A stretch of 64,000 nt of DNA, from contig NMRA01000020.1 of assembly GCA_002633005.1 (NCBI GenBank), forward strand, positions 89,621 through 153,620. Direction: 5' to 3'. Below, piece by piece: positions 12,501 through 27,500 of the stretch. The notes under the pieces were generated by a model. It was not told where the DNA came from. It ran no database searches and saw nothing but the letters and a program-made list of their open reading frames with translations. Source of the stretch: Phoronis australis (Eukaryota > Phoronida > Phoronidae). Position numbers and translations under genes: made by a program. Positions within the stretch are counted from its first letter, which is position 1; each line of letters opens with the position of its first letter.

Positions 12501-15500
12501 CATCGTTCTTGATGTAATCAGATTATTGGTAATCATGTCATTCTTTAAGTATTTGTCTTTTCACAATAGTGCTGACAAATCTCTAACTCTTCAGCTGATA
12601 CGACACTTGGTGGCTTTCCAATATTTCTTCCTCATCAAGTTAATAAACCAATCGCAACAAAGAGGGAATACTTTGATGGAGAACATAGAAGAAAATTGAA
12701 CCAGAGTCTTGATAAACAATAACTTAATCAGAATCAGGAACTGAACCCTCGACTGACCAGTTGTCCATCAAGTGCTTTTAGCCCAACATAGTGCTCTTTT
12801 TTCGTATTTCCTGACTTGATCGCTAGACTGCTATGAATGTCTGAGAAGTAAACATGAAAAAACAGTCTTACAGATGAAAAAATTGTTTTGGAACAGGTGT
12901 GTAGACCGACAGCAGTTTGTAATAGGGGTAGAACCCGTGTTAACGTTTTCAGACACCAAGGCAAGTAAGTACACAACAATTTACCAGGTTGTTCTACAGA
13001 GCACTTTTAAATGGTAGTTAGAATAACCCTTGAACATATAAGTAAGAAATGCAGTCTGGGGCTTGAAAAGAATGGACAAATCATTTAAGAACGTACTTAA
13101 TAGGCAGGAAGTCATGGGTAATCATTGTAGTTGCCCAAACTATTCTGGCTATCGGTTAAATGGAAATACGCTGGTTCCATGAATGGCCACTAGATGGAGT
13201 CACTAGTTGGTGCAACATTAAATCAGAACATACCAACATCCTGGAAGTGCTTCTCACAATCACTTTCATTCATGTCCTGATTCTCGAAGCGGAAAGAGCT
13301 TGAGTTCTGTCCGCTCACTGAACTGTCGTTGCGGTCACCCTTCATCGACTTCATCAAGAGGCTGGAACAGCGGAGTGCCAGCTCGAGGCCATCCATCCAT
13401 GTCTTGCCTGGAACAACAACGGGCAGAAAAGATGCAATACGACGAATACCAGGTTCAATCAAATTATTATGGCCGAATTATGGAAGTCCATTTTTTTTAA
13501 ATTTCACAATAGAAAAGACCATTAAAAAATTTATGTCAACTTTAACACAGTTTGTACTGTAAAGCAGTTGTAAAACAACTCTCGGTAAATTTTTCACAAC
13601 TTGTAACACTGCAGTCAGACCCCGGAAAATTGAAAAACAACAATTTTGGTATTAATTATTTTGGGCAAAATATGGTATTTCTTCACTTGTTTCACACAAA
13701 ACTAATTGTCAAAATTGTTATTTTTCTATTGGTCAAATCAAAGAAACTTCATCAAATGTCTCAACTCTTTTAAATAATGTCAATACACATACCAGCCATT
13801 TCCGACAATGCTCGGAAGATCAAGTAAGAATATGGCAAGGGCTGAGTAATAGCACCAATACTTTCACCTTTTGGTCCCTGTAACAAAAACATGGTTAGTT
13901 AATCTTGCAATAAATCATGTCCTGGTGTTAAAAATATCAATTTTGAGTGACAGCTTAACTGACCAATCAGAACAGAGCAATCTTGACACACCTTCATTTC
14001 CAAGCCGCCATTTTACCCGACAAATAACACGTTGTCAGGTAAAACTTATTGGTAGTTTGACTTTTCGCAAGGGGGGGTGCGGAGCTTACGATAGGACATT
14101 TAGTACATTGTCTTAACAATCAATTTCACATTAAACCAGTAAGAGGACACGAAGTGTTGCAGTCAGTGTTGCAGTCATTTTCAACACAGGGAAGTAAGTC
14201 AGCAGCAAAGAGTTTCAAAGACAATTTTTTACTAAATCGAGACAATTTTTAGCAAATAATTAACCAGCAATTTATTCTTCACAACTTTTGACAGTAAGTT
14301 CCACAAAATTCGACAACTTGAACACGAGTTCGTTGAATGTTTTTTTGATAATAGCTGGAGCTATACCTACCCTGGTGGCCCAAATGGACTGATCCAAAGG
14401 ATGGTAGAGTTTGAAACAGAATCCGTCTTTCTTCGACGGTCTCTCAATCAGCTCACAACAGTTGAGCAAGATCGTCCCGACCCAGTGGCCACTCTGCGAA
14501 CAAATTCAGACAGACTGTAAAGGGATGAAGGCAATACAGGGATGAAGATACAATCTATTTGTCTCATTGTGATCTACAAAGGGTATCTGCAATTAATTTT
14601 AATTCTAAACTGGAAATAAAGTTAAAATGTCCACACGCCCCCCTATGCAGGACTAAAGTACCTCCATGTGTAGCCAGATGGCAGCAGAGGTTATTCCTGT
14701 CGAGAGACCAGCTGCTCTCTCCCAATTCTCTCATGAAGGCAACCAAATGCGTAAGAACTAAGTTTCACACTGAAAGCAAATTGGGCAAAGACCTCAGAAA
14801 TGTAAAAGTTTGATAGACAATATAATCCCACTGACCTTGGCCTTTGAACTCTTGTAAAGCACCAGTAGACCAGGTTTGAGGACACAGAAGAGTTTAGTCC
14901 AGCCTTTCAGCATGCCTCGCACCTTCAGGAAGTCAGACATGACGATGACAGAGGGATCCTTGAGCGTGTGCAACAGCTCCCTTGCGGCACGCTTTTTCTC
15001 CTTCCTGTAATGTTTCTTTTGCACCTACGTGTGAGGGTGAATGATACGTTAAAGCCTTGAGTTAAAGTCGTGACATTTTTGTTTTTTGTCCTGATATAAC
15101 GAACAGCCTTCTATTCATGTTTTTTAGCAGTATTTGATAAAATAAAATAATGTTACGGTGGAAAAATGACACTTAAACATAACTTTGTAGACAGGTATCA
15201 CTTTGTAATTTGGGCGGGGCTTTCTAGAGCTTTTTAGTAGTACACATTAGGACACAAAAAGTTAAATGGGTGGTACAGAGATCAACCGGAGTTTAGCAAT
15301 TATTCCTGCAATCGGATACTCCAGGTCAAAGTCATTATTGTTCAGTTTGACTTTGATATCGGAAATGGCCCTAAAGGGGGCTTCTACATCGAATTTTGTT
15401 ACTCAAGCTGGACAACTTAAGCCACAAACACCAGGGATCATGTAAACGTTATCCCACCTGGAGGTTAAGCACAGGACCAAGTCCATTTCCTAACTTACAG

Positions 15501-18500
15501 TTAAGTGGCTCTCAATAAATAAATAAGGCAAATTAACAAGTTTAGGCAACTGTTTCATCAAAAGTGACTAAGGACTTTTGCTCCACACAACCATTTTCAA
15601 CAAAAAAATAATTAAATATTTAGAAATCTCTGGAGAAAAAATGTAAAGACTCTGAGATACACATAACTGCTAGTTACTGAGATAATTTCTTTGTCTTGCT
15701 CACAATTACTTTGCTAAACCTTTATTCAGCAATTGCGAAGTTGGAGCGTAAGACCAAATTTCTGTCTTAAGTCTTTGATGACTTAAGACAGAAATTTGAT
15801 CTTACTTAAAAGACACTTCATGAAACATGCCCCTGACCCATGTAATGATGTATTGCGAGTACTTTCAAACTCCAAAAATCGCTCAAAACCTTGGCGAACA
15901 TCCAGCATGGACCAATTTTCGAGTCAGAAGTAATCTGAGTTTTTAAAAATTGGTGTTTACCTCCACGAAAGAAGCAAGTTCAGATACTTCAAATTGGGAC
16001 GAAACTACTGCTTAGTGACGAGCATGACAAACACAGGAGCAACACTTCAACCAACCTTTAATGAGTCTTTCTTGGACATGTTTTTGTTTGGCGTATTGTC
16101 GCTACTCAGTGCATTGAACAGGCGACTTTCAGACTGAAACAAGGACAAAGAGCATATGACGAAAAACTTCACTTACGATGTTGATTTACTCAACAAGCAA
16201 TACCTTAAGCATAGTCTAGAAGGGGTTACCAGGAAACTTACAATAGACTAAAATTTTCTTATAACAGGCGAAACCTCGTCTAATTGTTTCATGTAAACAG
16301 GCGCCAATTAAGTCATGGACCATATCTGTATCATCTGAGAATTCTAATTGCTACTGCCGTTAACGTAACAAAATGGCTAGGCATCGGCAAAAATTTTTGC
16401 TTTCTTTTTTCTTTCGAAATTTCAATCACAAAATGAGAAATTTTCAGATCAGCGCTTATCAAAAACGTCGCATACATTAGATATTAATCAAATAATATTC
16501 AACCATGCTCACTACGGTCCTGATATCTCTATATTGGAGCCTAACTGAATGATTGTAAGGTTCTGAAACAAGAGACAACAATCTTGTGAAGTAGTTGGTT
16601 TCTTCTATAAATTTCCATGCTTTTGCTCCCAACAAGGCTCTGTCTTCAATCATATTAGTTTTTTTAGGCAAAATTGGACAAAAATAAAATTTCTTTTCTC
16701 TGCCATATTGTGTGGTAAGTAGGTAAAGAATTACCGCCATTAAATCAATTCTTCTCAACTACCTTTGCCGAGACCATTGTGGTGACAAACCTTATATAGT
16801 AATTACTAAAGTTGCCATTTTCAAGGACTTACTATATCGCTGAAAATGTTCAAAACAGCCAAATGTTGTTTGTGTGACAGCTGTACCACGTCAACAACAA
16901 ATTCAGTAAAACTTTCTTTTAGAAGTTACTTTTGTTGAAAAATGAAGTTCCATTTGTACCAAGCTAAAAAGATTTTACTGTACATGGCACTTCAGGCAAG
17001 AAAACACTATGAAAACAGTACATTTTGCAGTATGAAAAATAACACTGAGACAGTGATCAAAAGATATCGTAAGATTGTTATAAACCAAAACTATGACTGC
17101 AAATTAATAGCAGTACAGAGGCGAAAAGTCATTGTAATCCCCCAAAACAGTATCACCATTATTAGCCAAGGACAATGTAAACCTTATTGTGGTGTTAAAA
17201 ACATCAAAGTTCTTCACAGGCGTATGTGCCCTTCCAGTTCAACATCATTCCATTCATGTCTTCATTCGAACTAAAATTGATTGCTGTAATTTGCTTGAAA
17301 TTCCCTGATGGCCAAACAGCCTTTGTGATCAAAACCAACCTGCTGTGACAAGCAACATATATGGGCCTGGATAGAAGCAAAAACATGAATGACCTGTCAG
17401 TTCATCTCAAGTGCAGAAATTATTTCTAATCCAAGCAAGCAACACGATGAGATCGTTCTTATAACAAGAATTTTTTTTATGAAAGGTGGAGGTTTATGGT
17501 CGCTTTAAGTCAGGCAGTGTATTGATGAACAAGAGAGCAAATAGTCACCTGGGAAAAATTTTTCAGAATTTTCAATGTTATTATAAGAGCAGTCAATATC
17601 ACGAATTATTGACTTAACATATCTATGTATTGTAAACATAACAAACTGTGCCAGCGGTAGTGTTTTAGTATATTTTGTGTTTTAGTTCACTGTTTAACCA
17701 AGACAAGGCACTTGCAGTTGTCAGAATGAATCAGTCGGGATGGGTCAGAGGATATAAAGCCTGTTACTACGTCAACTATCCTATTTACTTCTCCTAGAAG
17801 ACAGAACCTCAGACAGAGGCTCTTAATTATGCCTTTCCATCGATGACTTGAGTTTCCAAAGTAAAGGTTTTTAAACCTGATACTGTACACGACACAAGTA
17901 ATTAGATAAAATGCGTTTTTTCTATCATGACGGCTAATTCTGCCAGCAGCAAAAATTACCGGTAATAACTATAAGAGCGACAAAATACAGAATAGCCAAA
18001 CCACTAACTTTCCAGTTTACCCAACATTCTCAGTCACTAGGGAAGACTTGGACGATAAATTTGGTTTCTGACCAGCAATCACGGCGAGAATTCCAGAACA
18101 TTTTGAATGAACACTCTTGGCTTTACTTTAGTTGGCAATATTAATTTACTTACCAAAGAAACGGCAATTCGGTAACTCTGGAAAAACAACTCCCCATGCG
18201 CAATTGCGTTTTCTTTCATAAGAAGTTAACTGCAGTTAACAGGCCATTAAGACACAAATTATTACAGACATGTACTAACATCCTATTGATGAGTCTGTGT
18301 ATTCAGTGAAGTATTAATATATGAGTAGAAATTAAAAGTACATAAAGTACATGCGACTATCTTTTCCTTAAAATTTAGGAAATAATTAAGGTATTTTCAT
18401 AGCAAAACAATGACTTTCATTTCATACAGATCAGTGAAGTCATAAGAATGCTGTAAGTTTTCTAAAATATTTCGGTTTTGCTCTATATAACTTCAGATTT

Positions 18501-21500
18501 TCTCATAAAAATCATAATAATAAGTCCTACTTTTTGACAGATCCTCTTGCAAAAGTGGAACACTTTAAAAACAATTCCTAATGCCATTTTGGGGAACAGT
18601 GCATAAAGACAACAAAGTTTTATATCAATCGGCCATTTTTGAGATAAGGTGTTACAAATAAAGTAAGTCCAATTTCAACATTTTTCAAAGCTTCTACATA
18701 GACGCAACATCTCAATATCACAAAGCAATTCAACTGCTGATAGTGAAAACCATGCAGCAACTCGGATCTATGAAGATCATTCGAAATCAAAACTAGTGAA
18801 ATCACAGCTTGATAAATTGATGGTCATAGTATACGATATCAAGTAAATCCTAAACCATGACAATAATTCCGCTTCATTCAACCCTCACTAACGATCTGCT
18901 CACAATTCTGCACAGTAAAGACGCGTCGCATTATTTTTAAAACCTCAGGCATTACACTTGGCAGATATAATCCCCATTTTACAACTACCCCTAAAGACTC
19001 CAGAAATGCTCTGCATAATTGTCACAGAAGGAAAGCACAAAATACTAATCGAGTGATATCACAGACTCCCCAGAGAGTACAACCACTTAAATACCTATAC
19101 ATTCATGGACTGACTTAAGGATGGATACGTTGAGCTTACCGTACTCCGCTGTCCATAAAGAGTGGGTGAGTTGCTCCTTCCATCAATGTCTTCATTATGT
19201 TGCCCTGGGAAACAGAAGAGAGGAAGTAGAATAATTATGCAATGAAGAAACATCACAAAGCACACTACTATGCTTAATTACTGTGCCTGCCACAGGGCCA
19301 TTGTTACAGGAAAGAGAGACTTTCCAACAAAATGCACTTTTTGCATATTTGCTTCCAACAAGTGCTTAAGAAATTTCATGAAATGTAGTTAAGAAAGACA
19401 GAGTTCAATCTACAGCAATCCTTCACTACTTTAGCACACTCGTCTCATTTTGCATTTAGAAAAACACTATTTTGCCCCTCACTTACTTTGCATGAGGCTA
19501 CATTGGTGGAAAATTCTCGCTTCGTCTAATTTGCACACGGTCAGTTTTGCAAGCACAGCCCTATAATCAATCCTAGTAATACATAATTATCTTTTTAAGT
19601 GAACCTCTGACCACTATATATTCACCACCCATTCCTCTTAACATAACTCACCCTGTTCCATACATGAGGTGAAAGGGCTGGCCCAGATGAGTGTCCTGTG
19701 ACCCAGAGGCATTTGCCCAACAGAGCTTTTAACCAACAATGGGGTAAAGTACTTGGGAACAGAATAAGTACCCTAATTACTGTTACCAGAATCATGTTGG
19801 CAATTCATAGGCCGCATTTGCTTAAACTCACACATGGTCAGTGGGAAATGCACACATGCAGTCAACCAAGCAGTCTGTAACAGTATTCAGTTTATTTCAA
19901 ACCCCAAGTTTCTAAACAATATATTTACATATTCTGTGCAAAATAAGAGGAGAATTATCGTGCATGTGACCAACAATGTTCCGTGAAACAGGCCTCTTAT
20001 CATCACAAACAACACTAAACAGGCATCTTATACTTAATAATGTCACTTTCAGCACTTGAACCAGTTTTGTGAGTGCTAATTGAAACTAAGTCTAGAACAA
20101 CCAATTGTATTTGGGTTACATGGAAAAGACACCTGGACACTCAAATAAGTTTTTGACAGGATACAGCTGGGATATCAGCATATCCACGTATTTGAGAGTG
20201 AACTCAAAAAAGAGCCACTTGTAAGTAACTTCCATGAAGAAGTAGCAGTTGGTTAGATTTTTGTTAAAGTAAAGCCACCTTTTGTACAGGTTAATCCCAT
20301 AAACCTATGTCTCGTTCCAAGAAACTGACTTAAGCTCATTTTTTACTTAACTCTAAGATTTGTTTCAACTTCCTAACTTTGGAATTTCTACATAAGTGAG
20401 TCAAAATTAAGACAAAACTCAAGTCAAAAACTTAAGTTAAACTTCAGATCTCTTACTTGAAACAGATTTGAGGCCAATTTAAGTTTTATCTTAAAATTTA
20501 AGATTTGTTTTAGCTAAATCAGTTTCCTTGGAACGGTTCCCTTATCATTTCAATTACATATCTTGACACCTGATTTTTTTACCTTTTAAGGCTGAGATGA
20601 GCACATCTGCTTAATTGAAAACAGGATTCACTTGTGCGGAGCTACCATGAAAGTCACCCTTTATAGGGTTTTCAACACTACCCCATTGAAGGGTTAATAA
20701 CATATAATTAATTCATTCAACCAATTAATTCTTTCACTGGAATATTTTCACAGCTGAACTGTCAACACCTTCAGTCTAAAAAGAGAACATCTTTTTTTCA
20801 AAATACACATAATATCAATACGCAGTAGAAACCCTTTTGTAGATTTGCGTGGTTCTAAAATGAACTCAAGCCTTTTGTAGATTTTTGAACGTTCAGGGTA
20901 AACCTTTTGTAGAGAACTAAATTGGAAAAAGCACTCTCTAGTAACAGAGAATTTTGTCAGCCAGAAAGTTAGTCTAAGTGTGCCACAAAATTGGTCATTT
21001 TTTAGTCGACATTACCGCGCCCTGATGTTTGGTCTAGTGTCTGAACTTGGATATTTACCTATACTCAAGATGTAAGTTTAAAATCAAACATTGTCAATAT
21101 TCATTTCCACTTTTCCTGGAAGTCTATCTCAATACTTGTCTTTTTCCCCCATAGACTGCTACCGACTTCTTATTAACACGATTCTTTTCTCATTAATACA
21201 ATACATGACGCATCAGCTGTATTTTCTTTCACACGCACAATAATTCGCTTTTAGAACAAATTTGTTTCGCAATAATCTGCTAACATACCCAAACGCAATA
21301 CGCCAATATAATTCATAAAGTACATGCATCCAAATGTTTCGTGTAAGACAGCGAAGGGAACTGAGATTCATGGGAAAAGAAATGAGGTCATAAGGATGTT
21401 ATTGCAAAGGAACACAGCGCGCGAAAGAATTTGACTCATGAGAAAGAACATACTTACTTAGAATGCCTCATACAGTCGGTAAGGGAGGCAAGGCAATGTA

Positions 21501-24500
21501 AATGCCACTGACAACTACAGAGAAATCTCACCAATTTAGGACATTGCGGACAAGTGAAATGCTATTTCATCTTTTTTCCTAAATAATAAGCAGTGCCAAA
21601 ATAATACTCCACCGTTTCAAAGTACAATACCTAGCATCAGGCAATGTTTTTTAACTTGAACTACTGGCGAGATATTCCTGCAACAGAGAAGTCTTGAGGC
21701 TCTAATCAAACTCTTGGGAACAAGAAACTTCAGTGTCATGACCATGAAACACATGGTTTCTGACAGACTAAAACATCACACTGCTAACACGGCAACACAG
21801 CCAGGGGAGACTTTTCTCAGATAATTACAGCAGAATGCCTTCGATGCCTCCCTCTCTATCCATAACTGTTGTTGTCGATGACAGGAACACATTTCATGCA
21901 ACATTAGCCAGAGAAAATCAGGAGAATTATAGCGACAAGAATAGAAAGAATTGTCTTCCGGCAAGTAGAGGCAGAATGTAACAAAAATAACAATTGACAA
22001 GGACAGAAGGATTCGTAATTTAATGTTTGGATGTCCAAATGGAATACTTTGAATGTATCATTTTGTCTAGAAACAGTTTCAGAAAAGAAAAGATCTTTGA
22101 GTGTGGTTTTTCTACAATACTGCTTCACACAAGTTACGCACTAAATTTGAAATGTCTCTTGTTTTCACACATGGCAGTCTCAGTAAATGCAATTTACATT
22201 TTGGAAAAATGAAGTTTACAAGAATGTTTCATATAGTAAATAGGATGGTACAATAGTGCAGGATAAGAAACACAATATCTACATCCTGAAATTAATCTTC
22301 AGAAAATTCATGCTCAAAAATAGAGTCGCAATTCAGCGTAAATGGTGACAGCCTACTCCACTAAACAGTTTTCAATCATATCAGGCTAAAATGATACTAA
22401 CTATAAATGTGGGAGGAAAATTTTTGAAAACGCATATCAATGAAGTCGTTACGCTGTGTTCTGCCCATCCAGTCTGTTTTCAAAAATCCAGTCGTAACAA
22501 CTAAAATCCATGTGCGCTTTACGTGAACAAAAACTCTTGAAAATGCAAATTGATAAACAGTTGCCATGATGTCTTCCACCTGACGCACAGTAAACCAGTT
22601 TTCACAAACCACTAACCGCTGAAATCCACGAGCAATATACATGGACAAAAAATCTTGAAAAGGCAAATTAACAAAAAGTTGTGTTAAACACAGTGAGCCC
22701 GTTTTCACAAAACCTCTAACACCAAAACTACTTCCAAAATAAAGACAAAAAGCAGCCAATCAAGATGAAGCCACAGTTGTGCTTTTGATTGCCATGGCAA
22801 TTGTCCACCTCTGATAGCTAGACAACACAAATGCAGTTTCAGTAACAACCGAAGCTCTCTAGTGATTCACAAATAGAGGTGCATGTGCAAATCACAGATG
22901 GCAAATTTTAAAGTTAAAAGATGGCTGAGAATGATTCTTGTCATAAATCCGAATTTGCAACATCTATAAATGTCTCCAACTCCCAAAAAAGAAGAGATGG
23001 TGAAATTGAGATAAGGACTGGTGTATGTTTATGCATTCATAAACACAGAGACAGATGTGATTATCAACAACCTTCAGCACAGACTGGACTGGACTTGACT
23101 GGACATTGCCACAAAAATGGACAAAAGAGAGATGTGGCCACTATAAGTTCCTAATAGAAAATATACAGCAAGCATTTTATAAATGAAAACGCGTCTCTGT
23201 CAAGCCTCAAGCAAGACGTGTAAAAACATGAACAAAAGACTCAGGCCTTCACCATTACCTCCCACATCACTGAATGATGATAACAATGACTGTACTCGTA
23301 TGCAATGGCGAGGTTCGATCATTGACTTGGATCGTTCCTGCTTCTTAATGTCCACGGTGGCGCCACTCCGCTTGCACCAGTCTTTTCTGCTAGTCATTTT
23401 TGACGACTGTATCACCGCGAAAAGACAACTGTATGACAGTCCTTGTAATTTCCGTTAAAAGACATTGATTGAGGAAAATTCAAATCGTACAGAGTCCAAG
23501 CAAACCAGGTCGTCTTCCCTCGAATAGCCGCGACAGACTGAACTCCAACAAATGGCAAACACCTAGTTTATGTACTTCCTCAGTAATTGGCTAAATGTTG
23601 CCAAATCCAATATGTTATCTTCACTGGCATAAGATCATGATCAACATCCAATAGCTGATAATCAAAAAAGAAACATTATCATCTTCATTGCTGCAGTCTG
23701 TGTGGCAGCAACCAGCTTAATTGACATCTTCTTTCAGACATAATGGCACTTAACGGTGCGCAAAGCAAAGGAAGTGACAATTCAGCATGACAAGGTGTCA
23801 AATGACTGTGTGACAAACACGAGGCCTGGAGAGCAGCCCCCCTGCAGTGACAGCAGATATAGTCAACTTCCTCCTCACAGAGTGTGAACCAACACTGAGT
23901 CGTGGAATTGTTTCTCAAGACCTGACATTATACAGCAGCCAGCCAGCAAGTGCAGGGCTGAATTAACATAACACTTCCCCTTGTGACAGACTACAGAGAC
24001 AGAGGAGACAGTGAGTATTGCCATTTCCTGTTGTTATCAAGTCATCTAAACTTCTGGCATGGGACACAACTAACAGCTTTACTACAGACTGTTAGGTCTG
24101 CATAATTAGGTCAGGAGCAACAGAGTGGGCCAATGACAGTGGAGAGTGCAGCTGTGGGTGTATCATGTGACTGTGTCATGTGACTGACAATGAAGCATAA
24201 GCAGCTGTCACAAAAATGGGAAAAAATACTGGAGAGGTCCTTCTCTGCTGAACACCATCTTGTGCAAAAATGCGGCGAAATCTCACCAATTTTGGATACA
24301 ATATGGCCGACAAGCGAAATTATATTTTGTCATTTTTTTGAAGAACATGTACAGCACAAAAAGACATATTTCCTCCTGCAATTTCTGTTCCACAGGAGCC
24401 ACCAAACAAAGTTTTGAAAATTGTGGCCATTCACAACAACCTTCCAAGAAGTCCTTGGAAAATGAAAACAACAGGCCCATTGTGCAGTGACTGACGTTTG

Positions 24501-27500
24501 AAATTTGAAGCAAACCACTAATTATTAAAGAAAAGGTTTTACAATATGATTGGATAATGTGACATGGCGCGACAAACTTTACATGTAAGATAATCAGTAG
24601 GCAACGAAAAAACCAGCGAAAAGAAACGGGACATTACAATTCATTTGTCAGTAGATTCTAAACTACCTGGAAGGAAAGTAAGACTTGAAACTCCGTTGCG
24701 TGGACAAAGCTATAAATAGATATATAGGCAGAATACCTTAACTTAGACACTTAAATGACTAGAATATGTTGTTGCTCAAATCTCCAATGAAAAAGCTCAT
24801 CATTGTGATGTATTTAACGACCGAAGTCGGAGAACAAAGAAGCAGACGTCATTCAGCTAACAACTAACTTTATTCTGCTCTAATAGGTGTCGCCACCTTA
24901 CGGTGTATACATATGTGAATGGCAATATCCCACAATCATGACCTTGAAAAAGTGAACGTGGGTTTGCTCAATTTACCACAAAAAACGAAACAAAAGAAAA
25001 TGTGTTCCTGTAATTTATGTCCACGAATGTGTAATTTACACCTTGCAGTTGAAAAAGTTGAATGTGGACCATCTTAACATGTAATAAAGCAATCAGTGTT
25101 TCCTGGAGAGACTTGTGCTCGATCCCAACAGTGCATCACACTACTTTCAAGGCAATTATAAAAATTCCAAAATTTGGCAAAAATTTGGAACATCATATCT
25201 CAAAAATGACTGATCAGACTTTTGTGAAACTTTCAGATTCTAAGCTTTAAACACTGTTCTCCCAAACCTTTAAGGAATTATATTTAAAATTTCCAGTTTT
25301 GCATGGGCAGATATAACAAAATAGGATGTGTGATTATTGTAAAAAGTTAAAGTTGGAAAGGTTCTACAGACCCTTAAAACACGCATAGATTTTCCTAGGA
25401 TTTGATAAACGAACACAAATTTATCCGGAAAATGACAAATATTGTTGAAAATGAAAATTTAAACTGCTTTGATGAAATCATACTGTTCATAGCTGTAGAC
25501 TGAATGAAAGTGACACGACCATACGCAACATAACTCTGAATTCCGTAGGCATCAAGTGGGTGGTGTAATCATACCATTAATTATGAACAAACAAGAAATC
25601 TATACTGGCTGAAGACATAGAATTATAATGTGTTTATGAGATCAGCTTGTTGCTCAGACCCCAAACTGTGATAATCAGTTTATCTGTAGTGACAGAAACA
25701 TTAATGCAATACACATGTTCACACCTGGTAACATTTGCAAATATGTTAAGTGCTTGTTGCCAGCCAACCTCTTCTATTAGCACTTGATCATCATGCCATA
25801 GTACCTATGGTTGTCCCTAGGTGGCACTGTGACACCAACAAGGAATTGTGCAGAGCACTGGACTTGGCAGGGATTATGCAAACACCTGCATTTCCAATCT
25901 TCTTCCATGAAAGGAATGAGATTGCAGATTCTCATTAGATTTTCAGCCACTGATTAAGTGTACTCACCTTTCAATCAAACTTATCTTTAAAACCTAAAAT
26001 GTTGTGAAGTTCAGTGAAACAGAAAACGCTTAAATCATTACAGAAACGCTTGGTGAAATGGCAGGTTCATAAAAAATGAGAATGTTTTCACAACAAATCC
26101 ACAAAATCCACAGTTGAGATCTCCATATTGTATAATTATCAATTATGTCCTTTGAATTCTGTGTTCTAGTAAAAACTGAAACCATCTGCGAAAGATATTG
26201 GTAGAAACATTGATGGCATTCAAATAAATCTTTCCATAGTTCACCAATTTAGTCCAAGATGGTTAGCAGGCAAATTTTGAGCCAACGTATCGACTTACGG
26301 TGGAGTGAACACAGACACCTAAATGCTGGTCAAAATGGCTTCCTCTTAAGGTACATGCAGAGACATCTATAGACCAAATTACTCACTGTGAGCTTCATGG
26401 GAGACATGCCTCCACTGAACTCGACCAGCAAAGAACATTTTGCACAAAGACAACACCACAGATCACACACATGCATTCCACAACTTAAGACCTGTGAACA
26501 ACAGTGTGTTTTTATGAACCTGTGAACAACTTAGACCTAAGCTTGTTGCCGTGACAACCAATCAGCAGGGGTGCTCACTTTACATCCCTGGACAGAATTA
26601 GCTAGACACAAGTACACTGAGGGCTTTAATGAGGAAAATTGGTCGTTTGAACTAATCCCAAGAAAGCTACCGCTGCAGAAGTAGGATTTTGTATGGACAC
26701 TAATGCAGCATGTAACTGCAGTTACCAACAAAAACAATGTATTACGCACCGCCACTGGAATCTTATAGAGTAACATCATGCTTCTAGGTTAATGCCTTGG
26801 GTATTGTACAATGGCGTTGAAAAGTGATATTTTTGCTATGTTGAAGGAAGACATTTAGATGGAAGAGCATATCAGATGGAAAGTGCAAAGATTGCCTCTT
26901 AAAGGACCTGCCTGCGCACTTTTATTTTCGTAGACGATTGTCGCGTACGACAGGCCACTGTCTATGCATTCAGACAATTGGATCCCATTTCGTATGCAAC
27001 TGCTGTGGCTTCAGTGAATGTAAACATTTGTGGATCACCTCAATGCTAGTTTTGTTGATAGCTTAAGTAATCCATTTGCACAGTTTCACTAACGGATATT
27101 TTAGAAAATAGCCCCACCCAAAACTACGCCAACGCGCACGGTTTCGGAAGAAATTCCGAAAGCACGCTGTTTACGTGTTTTGATAATCTGATGGATGGTT
27201 CTAAAATACAAACCCAATATGTTTTAATGTAAACTTTTGTTTATTTTAGCAAAACATTTTTTGGGATTGCACTTTCAATCAAACGGATCATTTAATGAAA
27301 CATTGAGCTATTCAGTTGGTATTAACACACTATGGAGGACAGATTTAACAACAGTTTCGAAAAATACGCCAGTACGTCACTATATTTCGAAACAGCTATG
27401 CCATAATGAAATTCACTATCCCATCAGATGGCGGACAGATGTTCAGCGGCACCTACAGAACCCAAGTAATGCAGGCGGGAGGGCTCAACCTATTGGTATA

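Larger units (their letters stand above)
13408..14835 (-). other. Short introns of OSBPL5/8 between PH exons
   Basis: Introns 13408-13792, 13878-14370 and 14494-14835. Nothing recognised in them. Confidence 0.75.

Noticed and set aside
22397-22759. 120-codon minus-strand frame
   Set aside because: It lies over a diverged local duplication and has no family resemblance or splice support.
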